A stretch of DNA of 6,693 bases from positions 206 through 6,898 of the forward strand of contig DBDO01000165.1 in assembly GCA_002293605.1 (NCBI GenBank). The letters run 5' to 3'. Shown here piece after piece: positions 1 to 4,942 of this stretch. The notes beneath the pieces were generated by a model that was given only the letters and a program-made list of their open reading frames with translations, was not told where the DNA came from and made no database searches. Both the position numbers and the translations under genes were made by a program. The DNA comes from Desulfovibrionaceae bacterium UBA930 (GTDB taxonomy: Bacteria > Desulfobacterota > Desulfovibrionia > Desulfovibrionales > Desulfovibrionaceae). The number at the start of each line of letters is the position of its first letter. Within the stretch, counting starts at the first letter, position 1.

Positions 1-549
1 GTGAGCCCTATTGAGCATGTGAGTTTTTCCTTTGCCGTGGAAGGGGTTTCCCGGGCCTTGACCCACCAGTTGGTGCGCCACCGCCTTGCCTCCTACTCTC
101 AGCAGAGCCAGCGCTATGTTGACGGCAGCGCCTTTGACCACATCCTGCCGCCCTCCATAGCGGCCCTGCCGGAAGCAAAGGGGCGTTTTTTGCGCTGTAT
201 TGAGGAAATCGGCGCTGCATACAGGGATATCAAGGATATGCTGGAGCGGGCCGGGCATGACAAGGCTCAGGAGGACGCGCGCTTTTTGCTGCCCCAGGCG
301 GCGGAAACACGGATAGTGCTGACCATGAACTGCCGCTCCCTGCTCAACTTTTTCGAGCAGCGCTGCTGCTCCAGGGCCCAGTGGGAAATCCGCGCCCTGG
401 CCAGGGCCATGCTCAAGGAGTGCCGCAAGGTGCTTCCCCCGGTATTCGCAACAGCCGGAGCGCGATGTGAAAAGTTGCACTACTGCCCGGAGGGCGAGCG
501 TTTTAGCTGCGGAAAATATCAGTTACTAGATATATCCTCTAAGACGTAG
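1..549 (+). CDS. thyX: FAD-dependent thymidylate synthase ThyX (5' end missing)
   Basis: ThyX methylates dUMP to dTMP in the cytoplasm using methylene-tetrahydrofolate, with NADPH reducing its FAD; it replaces ThyA in many anaerobes. The sequence shows the family signature RHR-x7-S at residues 26-36 of the visible part (RHRLASYSQQS), preceded by the usual EH..FSF..EGVSRA..HQ segment. The C-terminal block MNCRSLLNFFEQR followed by AQWEIR matches the substrate-binding region of the family. In a typical ThyX of about 220-250 residues the RHR motif lies near residue 80, so roughly 50 N-terminal residues lie outside the window, and the GTG at base 1 is most likely an internal valine codon. The reading frame is intact to the TAG. 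It is followed by a 266-base or longer spacer before dnaA, so the two need not be cotranscribed. The cysteine-rich C-terminus (CPEGERFSCG) is also seen in other ThyX proteins. Identification is secure. Confidence 0.93.
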   Translation: MSPIEHVSFSFAVEGVSRALTHQLVRHRLASYSQQSQRYVDGSAFDHILPPSIAALPEAKGRFLRCIEEIGAAYRDIKDMLERAGHDKAQEDARFLLPQAAETRIVLTMNCRSLLNFFEQRCCSRAQWEIRALARAMLKECRKVLPPVFATAGARCEKLHYCPEGERFSCGKYQLLDISSKT

Positions 550-650
550 AAAAACAGGGGATCTAGAGTATAGAAAAATTTATTTTCCAGAAAAAAACTT
601 TTTCTGCCGTCCGCCCGCGTAAAAACAGCATAAATTCTTAGGAATGAGAA

Positions 651-691
651 AAATGGAGTTTTTCTTCGATATTTGAAGAAAAACTCCATTT
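651..691. terminator. Perfect 17-bp hairpin, possible thyX terminator
   Basis: The arms at 651-667 and 675-691 are exact reverse complements around a 7-base loop (GATATTT). The stem is AT-rich with A/T runs inside the arms, and the + strand exit is GTTTTGTTG, a broken T-tract. It lies about 100 bases beyond the thyX stop and 233 bases before the dnaA ATG. A bidirectional intrinsic terminator is the simplest reading; a regulatory palindrome in the dnaA leader is the alternative. The palindrome itself is directly seen; its role is inferred. Confidence 0.5.
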
Positions 692-824
692 GTTTTGTTG
701 AAAGCCTTGTCTGTCCCTGTGGACGGTCCTGGGCTATGGGCCTGAGAGCCTTGGGAAGCAAGGTTTTCAGAGAGAGCAATACAGACGGTGTCAATCACAA
801 ATATTAAGTTAATTTGTGTCGTTA

Positions 825-830
825 TATACT
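825..830 (+). promoter_or_regulatory. Possible -10 element for dnaA
   Basis: TATACT lies in the AT-rich block about 95 bases upstream of the favoured dnaA ATG. No good -35 is present at 16-18 bases (TTAAGT at 804-809 is 15 bases away). An imperfect dyad ATTAA-G-TTAAT at 803-813 sits just upstream. If transcription starts just after this element, the upstream in-frame GTG at 816 cannot be the start codon, which agrees with the ATG at 924. Weak call. Confidence 0.25.
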
Positions 831-923
831 TTTATTCCCTTGTGGAGACTTTTTTCTCTTGACAGCGGCGGGGGCGGAATATGGCCGTTGTCTCCCCCGG
901 AGCAATTCCATACAACTGAATCC

Positions 924-2738
924 ATGCAAGAAGAATGGGCAAAAATTCAGTTAATTCTAGGAAAACAACTTCCTTCCGGGCAGCTTAAGGCTTGGGTCTC
1001 CACGCTTGTCCCGGTTCAGGAAGAGGGCAGCCTTGTGCTGTGCGCGCAAACTGAATTTGCCGCCTCTCATGTCCGCGCCTGGTACGGCCACCTGTTGGAG
1101 CAGGCTGCCCGGGCGGTTTATGGTCCCGAATGTTCCCTGCGCATAGAATGCCGGGCCGGGATACGGGCGCATCAAGCCCAAAACTCCCCGATTAAGAACC
1201 GTCAGGAGCGGAAAAATTCGGTCGGCAGTCCGATCCAAAGCGCCTTGGCGCAGAACAGCCAGGAGCGGAAAAAGCTGGCTGGCGGTACGGCGCAGGCTCT
1301 GGCCCAAAGCGGCCTGGTGCAGCGATATCCGGTCCCTAAGGCTCCGGCCCAAGTCGGCCCGCAAGGGCTCTCTTCGGCGCGGGAGAAGCGCGCAGGCAAA
1401 GACCGCCCCAGCGAAGAAGGGGCCGGGCATGATGACCTGGCCGCCTCCCTTGTCTCCTCGTCCTACTTACAGCAGTTTCGAAGCCCGCACAGTCCGGTCC
1501 CTGCCTCTGAAGCCGGGGAAGCGGAGCAGGGGGGATGCGCCGAACTTCTCATGCCGCCCTCTCCCGTGCAGGCGGGCTCGCCCCGTCCTCTGGCTTTGCA
1601 AAGCCCGCAGCCAGCTTCCCCCGCTCCCAGGCCTCTGGCAGCCGTTCATCTGGGCCTTCCCCTCTTTGACGGGAGCGAGGAGCGAAGCGCTGCAGCAACG
1701 CGATCACCCGTCTGGCGCTATTCTTTCGAGGATTTTGTGGTCGGCCCCAGCAATGAGTTGGCCCACGCCGCTTCGCGCAGCATATGCAATGACGCGATGC
1801 CCCTGGATATTTTGTTTTTAAGCTCGGCTCCGGGCCTGGGCAAGACACACCTTATGCATGCGGTGGGCAAGACCCTGTATTCGGCGTGCAACAGAAAGCA
1901 GCCGCATGTGGAATGCCTGACTGCGGAAGAGTTCGCCTCCCGCTTTTACTTGTCCCTCAAAAGCCAGGATACGGATCGCTTTAAGGCGCGCTACCGTACG
2001 GCGGACCTGCTGCTGCTGGAAGACGTGCATTTTTTGCAGGGCAAGGAAAAGATGCAGGCCGAGTTGCTGGCCACAATAAAAGCGCTGCAGGAGCGGGGGA
2101 GCAAGCTCGTGTTCTCCAGTTCTTTTGCTCCGCGCGACTTAAAATGTCTGGATGACCAACTTCAGTCCCGCTTTTCTTCCGGTCTGGTGACCGGCATTGA
2201 GCGCCCGGATGAAGATACGCGCCGCAGAATCCTGCGGACCAAGGCCTCCTTGCATCAGGTAGCCCTGCCCGGCGATGTGGAGGACGTGCTGGCCCGGCAT
2301 ATCCATACTGATGTGCGCCGGATAGAAAGCTGCCTGCACAACCTGATTCTCAAGGCAAAGCTGTGCAATTCGCGTATCACGCTCCAGATGGCCTGGGAGG
2401 TTGTCGGGCAATACGCGGCGCATTCGCCAGTGCTCGATCTGGAGGCGATTATCACCTATGTGTGCCAGGGCTTCGGTTTGAGCCGCGAGCAGCTGCATTC
2501 TTCTTCCCGTAAACAGGAAAACGTGCGCGCGCGCAACGCCGCCTTTTTTCTGGCCAGAAAGCACACGGACCTGTCGCTTGAAAGCATAGGGCGGCAGTTC
2601 AACCGCAGGCATTCTACGGTCCTGAAAGGCATAACCTCCCTTGAACGCGAAATCAGCCGCAAATCACCTCAGGGACGGCAAATCGCCAATATTCTTGATA
2701 TGATCGAGCGTAACGGCAACGTTGTCACCGGGCTATAG
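924..2738 (+). CDS. dnaA: Chromosomal replication initiator DnaA, divergent domain IV and long linker
   Basis: DnaA is an AAA+ ATPase that binds DnaA boxes, melts the origin and loads the replicative helicase. Numbering is from the ATG at 924 (604 residues). Domain I, about 1-76, starts MQEEWAKIQLILGKQL and has the usual KAW at the helix junction. Domain II, about 80-262, is a low-complexity Pro/Ala/Ser/Gln linker, far longer than usual. Domain III has Walker A (PGLGKTH, 303-309), Walker B (LLLLEDVHF, 362-370, with E where many DnaAs have a first D), the arginine-finger SRF (415-417) and sensor 2 DVRRIE. Domain IV, from about 504, has RARNAAFFLARKHTDLSLESIG and then FNRRHSTV (559-566), where E. 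coli has FGGRDHTTV: one residue shorter and lacking the base-contacting Asp. The frame is open back to a GTG at 816, but those 36 residues are not DnaA-like, so I start at the ATG; neither start has a clear Shine-Dalgarno. No dnaN follows; a terminator and a convergent gene do. Confidence 0.9.
   Translation: MQEEWAKIQLILGKQLPSGQLKAWVSTLVPVQEEGSLVLCAQTEFAASHVRAWYGHLLEQAARAVYGPECSLRIECRAGIRAHQAQNSPIKNRQERKNSVGSPIQSALAQNSQERKKLAGGTAQALAQSGLVQRYPVPKAPAQVGPQGLSSAREKRAGKDRPSEEGAGHDDLAASLVSSSYLQQFRSPHSPVPASEAGEAEQGGCAELLMPPSPVQAGSPRPLALQSPQPASPAPRPLAAVHLGLPLFDGSEERSAAATRSPVWRYSFEDFVVGPSNELAHAASRSICNDAMPLDILFLSSAPGLGKTHLMHAVGKTLYSACNRKQPHVECLTAEEFASRFYLSLKSQDTDRFKARYRTADLLLLEDVHFLQGKEKMQAELLATIKALQERGSKLVFSSSFAPRDLKCLDDQLQSRFSSGLVTGIERPDEDTRRRILRTKASLHQVALPGDVEDVLARHIHTDVRRIESCLHNLILKAKLCNSRITLQMAWEVVGQYAAHSPVLDLEAIITYVCQGFGLSREQLHSSSRKQENVRARNAAFFLARKHTDLSLESIGRQFNRRHSTVLKGITSLEREISRKSPQGRQIANILDMIERNGNVVTGL
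1203..1273 (+). repeat. 14-bp direct repeat in the dnaA linker
   Basis: CAGGAGCGGAAAAA occurs at 1203-1216 and again at 1260-1273, 57 bases apart and therefore in frame, so the linker repeats a QERK motif within AQNS...RQERKNSVG and AQNSQERKKLAGG. Similarity extends imperfectly on both sides of the 14-mer. It suggests that the long domain II grew partly by in-frame duplication. Confidence 0.6.
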
Positions 2739-2756
2739 AGGACCTCTGCCCTTTCA

Positions 2757-2787
2757 CCGAAAAACGGCGCAGAGCGCCGTTTTTCGG
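2757..2787. terminator. Bidirectional terminator between dnaA and the convergent secreted-protein gene
   Basis: The arms at 2757-2770 and 2774-2787 (CCGAAAAACGGCGC and its exact complement) enclose a 3-base loop AGA. The GC-rich core ACGGCGC/GCGCCGT is flanked by A5 on one side and T5 on the other, so it has intrinsic-terminator form on both strands. It begins 18 bases after the dnaA stop. Confidence 0.8.
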
Positions 2788-2799
2788 AAATTGTGGGTT

Positions 2800-2844
2800 C
2801 CAAGGGCCTCAGGCCCTTGGCGGGGTGTGGGGCGGAGCCCCACA
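2800..2844. repeat. Paired GC hairpins, probable dispersed intergenic repeat
   Basis: Two adjacent palindromes: 2800-2808 with 2812-2820 (CCAAGGGCC, loop TCA) and 2826-2833 with 2837-2844 (TGTGGGGC, loop GGA). The second ends exactly at the stop codon of the convergent gene at 2845. The pattern of a CCAAGGGCC hairpin, a CGGGG joint, then a GTGGGGC hairpin resembles short repeats I have seen between genes in many proteobacteria; that resemblance is from memory. It may act as an extra terminator or protect transcript 3' ends. Confidence 0.55.
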
Positions 2845-3582
2845 TTACTGGGCAGGGTTTTTGCGATCACAATTTACATAATTGTATACGGAAATATGCC
2901 ACCAGGTGGCCTTGGGCATTTTGGCCGCGCCCTGGTATTCGCCCCAAGGGCGGAAGTAGGCCTGGGTTATTTGCCCTCTGCCGTCCATGGGGATATAGCT
3001 CAGCTGCTGCTGGGCCTCATCAATGAACTTGTCGCCCTTGACCGGCCATACCTTGCCCATTTCAACCGGCCACTCCCTGTCAAAGGGCCAGACAGAGGTG
3101 CTGTAGTGCACCGGTGCCCAACGCTGGTCAAAGCGCGGTTGCTCGGTGGGAAGCTTGACCACAAGGGGGGTGCGGTATTTGCGGGGGTCAAGGCCGTAGC
3201 AGAGCGTGTCATACTTAACGATCAGGTGGTTCAACTTGCCCGGTTCCAGGCGGATGTTCCAGTTGACGGAACGAAGATTCTTGACCTGTGCGATGGTCCC
3301 GGTGGATTCTTCCGGCAAGCCATCAAGAACGGCCGTCCCATCCGGACCGGTAACGGCGGCGATCTGGCTCAGATCGCTGGCCACGGCGCTTACTTTGGCA
3401 CCGGAAACCGGGCGTCCTTTCGTATCGAGCACGGTCAGTTCAAGATGCGCCCCCCGGGCGGTCACCTGACGCAGCACACGGCTGGGGTCGTTCGGTGAGC
3501 CGGTTGCTGCGGCAAAGGCGGTCGCGCTCCAGGCGAGCATAAGTCCTGTCAGTACAAGCAAAGTCCAGCTACGCATTTTCAT
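2845..3582 (-). CDS. Secreted protein of unknown function with a beta-sandwich-like N-terminal domain
   Basis: A 245-residue protein I do not recognise. It begins MKMRSWTLLVLTGLMLAWSA and has a textbook Sec signal: basic N-terminus, hydrophobic core about 6-19, and a likely cleavage after AFA at 22-24, so it is probably periplasmic. Residues about 44-115 (LELTVLDTKGRPVSGAKVSA ... GPDGTAVLDGLP) have the spacing of a carboxypeptidase-regulatory-like / CNA-B type domain, as in surface and carrier proteins. The C-terminal half is rich in aromatic residues, with seven Trp between 155 and 228 and WPFDREWPVEMGKVWPV at 165-181. Two Cys, C128 and C238, could form a disulfide. AAGGAG at 3589-3594 sits six bases before the ATG at 3582 and fixes the start; Met3 would be too far. 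It is monocistronic, convergent with dnaA and shares its terminator region. A long frame on the opposite strand is a shadow. Confidence 0.82.
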   Translation of the reverse strand: MKMRSWTLLVLTGLMLAWSATAFAAATGSPNDPSRVLRQVTARGAHLELTVLDTKGRPVSGAKVSAVASDLSQIAAVTGPDGTAVLDGLPEESTGTIAQVKNLRSVNWNIRLEPGKLNHLIVKYDTLCYGLDPRKYRTPLVVKLPTEQPRFDQRWAPVHYSTSVWPFDREWPVEMGKVWPVKGDKFIDEAQQQLSYIPMDGRGQITQAYFRPWGEYQGAAKMPKATWWHISVYNYVNCDRKNPAQ

Positions 3583-3588
3583 TAATAA

Positions 3589-3594
3589 CTCCTT
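3589..3594 (-). promoter_or_regulatory. Shine-Dalgarno of the secreted-protein gene
   Basis: AAGGAG on the minus strand, six bases before the ATG at 3582. It decides between two nearby Met codons (3582 and 3576) in favour of the first. Confidence 0.8.
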
Positions 3595-3893
3595 TTGTTA
3601 CGTTGAGTTTCGGTAGCTTTCACTAGTCGCCTTAAGTCACATTGCTCCTGAGAATATACAGAATCACTATGCCTGAATCGCAGCTTTTCGCAAGGGCAAT
3701 ATGACGGGAAAGGCGCGGTGAACGCCTTCTTTCCCCTTGGCCCGCTACGGGCGCTTTGCGTATGAAGCTTGCGGCGCAAGCGGATGCCCTGTTCGGAACG
3801 CTGTCAAAAAATCATACAATCAGCCATAAAATATATAGTATAGTTGCTTATAGCTTTTTTTGGGGCACAAGCGCTCCGCAAGGCAAGGCCACA

Positions 3894-3954
3894 GCCCTCA
3901 CGCGTAAAAGCCACCGCCTGTATACTGCATGCGGTGGCTTTTACGCGTGAGGGC
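3894..3954. terminator. Very long perfect hairpin downstream of the TraR-like gene
   Basis: The arms 3894-3917 and 3931-3954 match perfectly over 24 bp around a 13-base loop. The inner part AAAAGCCACCGC / GCGGTGGCTTTT has the form of a bidirectional intrinsic terminator, and the outer part GCCCTCACGCGT doubles the stem. Further imperfect pairing surrounds it: CCGCAAGGC at 3876-3884 complements 3953-3961, and CAAGGCC at 3884-3890 complements 3960-3966, so alternative folds exist. It lies 42 bases beyond the stop of the minus-strand gene at 3997. A terminator is the simplest role; the length is beyond what termination needs. Confidence 0.6.
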
Positions 3955-3996
3955 CTTGCGGCCTTGTCATGAAAAGGAGCTTTGCGCGGACGGCCC

Positions 3997-4314
3997 CTAC
4001 CCCAACTCCAGAAAGGTGGGCATTGCCGTTGGGGCAGAAGAAGGCGGAAAATAGAGCGCTTCTCTCCCCTTTGTCCGGCGCGCGGCAGCAAGAAGGTCTT
4101 GCGCTTCAGCCGCGCAGAAGACGCATAATCCCGTTCCAGGAATCGCCTTGAGGCGTTTTGCCGGGATAGGGCTTTCGCACATGCGGCAATGGGGATGACC
4201 GTCTATCCAGCAAGGTCCGGCTTCGCATCCTGCGGGCGGGGCAAGGGCTGCCAGAATAGCGGCGTCTCGATCCTGATTTTCTTCGCTTTGTGCAATATCA
4301 ACAAGATCGGCCAT
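3997..4314 (-). CDS. TraR/DksA-type C4 zinc-finger protein
   Basis: A 105-residue protein of the TraR/DksA superfamily. Relatives bind the secondary channel of RNA polymerase and alter promoter choice; short TraR-type members are typical of conjugative plasmids and phages. The zinc site is C43-x2-C46 and C64-x2-C67, within CRMCESPIP...IPGTGLCVFC, close to the F-plasmid TraR pattern CEACGNPIP...PGVTLCVEC. The N-terminus MADLVDIAQSEENQDRDAAI is a short helix whose acidic residues (around D15-D17) could reach the polymerase active site as in TraR. Unlike the 73-residue F TraR, it has an insertion before the finger with two more Cys (C30, C35) and a 35-residue tail. AAGGAG six bases before the ATG at 4314 fixes the start; 22 further in-frame codons upstream are leader. 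It stands alone, with no transfer or phage genes visible nearby. Confidence 0.8.
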   Translation of the reverse strand: MADLVDIAQSEENQDRDAAILAALAPPAGCEAGPCWIDGHPHCRMCESPIPAKRLKAIPGTGLCVFCAAEAQDLLAAARRTKGREALYFPPSSAPTAMPTFLELG

Positions 4315-4320
4315 GGGAAT

Positions 4321-4326
4321 CTCCTT
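4321..4326 (-). promoter_or_regulatory. Shine-Dalgarno of the TraR-like gene
   Basis: AAGGAG on the minus strand six bases before ATG 4314. It places the true start 22 codons inside the longest open frame. Confidence 0.8.
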
Positions 4327-4343
4327 TGGGGAAGGTGAATTTT

Positions 4344-4374
4344 CTCGCGACAGGCGCGCTGTCACGAGTTTTTT
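4344..4374. promoter_or_regulatory. Hairpin in the leader of the TraR-like gene; terminator form on the + strand
   Basis: CTCGCGACAG (4344-4353) and CTGTCACGAG (4359-4368) are complementary at 9 of 10 positions around GCGCG. On the minus strand it sits between promoter and ribosome site, so it could be a leader hairpin or an operator. On the + strand it is followed immediately by T6 (4369-4374), the classic intrinsic-terminator layout, although no + strand gene leads into it. Confidence 0.55.
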
Positions 4375-4404
4375 CAGCACCCGAACGGGATTTTTATGCC
4401 GATA

Positions 4405-4434
4405 TAGATAATACTATTAACATGTATGTGTCAA
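4405..4434 (-). promoter_or_regulatory. Sigma70-type promoter of the TraR-like gene
   Basis: On the minus strand a perfect -35 TTGACA (4429-4434) is followed, after 18 bases, by TATCTA (4405-4410); TATTAT at 4408-4413 is an alternative -10 with 15-base spacing. It lies about 90 bases upstream of the ATG at 4314 and leaves room for the leader hairpin. Confidence 0.6.
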
Positions 4435-4560
4435 TCAATACGACCTGTTTTCTACAGACTTTGCGTATCAGTTAAAATATCTGCCGCCGGCTGATATGCT
4501 GCATAGAGAAAGGTTGATATTTTCCGGAAAGGCTCTGCCTCCTCAAAGCTCTCCTCCTCC

Positions 4561-4580
4561 AGGCCCCTTGGCAGGGGCCT
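4561..4580 (+). terminator. GC hairpin, possible terminator
   Basis: AGGCCCCT (4561-4568) pairs perfectly with AGGGGCCT (4573-4580) around TGGC, followed on the + strand by ATTTTGG, a weak T-tract. No clear gene ends just upstream on the + strand. Confidence 0.35.
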
Positions 4581-4858
4581 ATTTTGGATTTGTCCGCCTT
4601 CACTTTGCGAAGGATGAACGGCCCATTTGCATTCTCATCTCTTGAAAACGGCAATTTTACACCGTAGGCATGGACTAAAATCCCCTTGATGACGCCAAAG
4701 AAAATCAAGCTATTACGAGAAAACGGAAGCGTTTTTCGTTGTGACGCAAATCTGCCCCACACTACGCCCCATAATTTTAATAAAATATTGAAAAATTTGG
4801 AAGAATCTTATAAAGTGAGATAAAGAATCATGTTCTTGTGAGGTATGCGGAGTTGAGT

Positions 4859-4918
4859 ATGAAACAACTCGATCGCATTATCCCGATGTCATGCAAAGGA
4901 AATCTTGCACGCGCCTAG
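4859..4918 (+). CDS. Possible 19-residue peptide or truncated gene start
   Basis: An ATG at 4859 preceded at six bases by GGAG (4849-4852) opens a 19-codon frame, MKQLDRIIPMSCKGNLARA, ending TAG. The ribosome site is better than that of the next gene, which starts 24 bases downstream. It could be a leader peptide for the AT-rich orphan, or the first codons of an older gene whose remainder was replaced. Its GC content is closer to that of the host genes than to the orphan. Function unknown. Confidence 0.3.
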   Translation: MKQLDRIIPMSCKGNLARA

Positions 4919-4942
4919 AGGCATAAATCATAAGGCTTTGAA

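Larger units (their letters stand above)
550..923. other. thyX-dnaA intergenic region
   Basis: A gene-free stretch of 374 bases, much more AT-rich than the flanking genes. It holds a perfect 17-bp inverted repeat (651-691), an AT-rich block around 795-835 with a TATACT at 825-830 that could be a -10 element, and a TTGACA at 859-864 with no good -10 at standard spacing. Two TGTGGA hexamers (718-723 and 841-846) resemble half of a DnaA box, but neither extends to the full TTATCCACA consensus. I see no full DnaA box cluster, so there is no direct evidence of an origin here. Reading frames through this stretch on either strand lack a ribosome site and family features. Confidence 0.5.
3583..3996. 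other. Gene-free region with a long palindrome
   Basis: The right half holds the 24-bp-arm hairpin described separately. The left half should carry the promoter of the secreted-protein gene; on the minus strand a TG-TATATT around 3653-3660 could be a -10, without a convincing -35. A short hairpin GCTTGC/GCAAGC lies at 3767-3781. An AT-rich block at 3825-3860 contains TATAGT but no paired -35. Frames here look random and lack ribosome sites, so I call no gene. Confidence 0.5.
4315..4942. other. Long gene-poor region left of the AT-rich orphan
   Basis: After the promoter and leader of the TraR-like gene, 4440-4858 holds no gene I can support. A minus-strand open frame at 4472-4762 has a GTG start with a poor ribosome site, runs through the hairpin at 4561-4580 and has no family features; a decayed gene remnant cannot be excluded. 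From about 4770 the DNA becomes AT-rich. A weak promoter-like pair TTGGAA (4797-4802) and GATAAA (4819-4824) precedes the small ORF at 4859. Confidence 0.45.

Noticed and set aside
526..566. Inverted repeat CTAGAT...ATCTAG across the thyX stop
   Set aside because: The stem is only six pairs with mismatched inner sequence and a wide loop; it lacks terminator form.
718..846. DnaA-box-like TGTGGA hexamers before and inside the open dnaA extension
   Set aside because: Only six of nine consensus positions match at each, they are too few and too far apart, and this DnaA may not use the standard box.
2722..3498. Long + strand open frame opposite the secreted-protein gene
   Set aside because: The minus-strand frame has a signal peptide, an ideal ribosome site and a terminator; the + frame starts inside the end of dnaA and crosses the terminator hairpins.
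3582..3779. Minus-strand frame ending at the start of the secreted-protein gene
   Set aside because: It runs through the presumed promoter, lacks a ribosome site and has random-looking composition.
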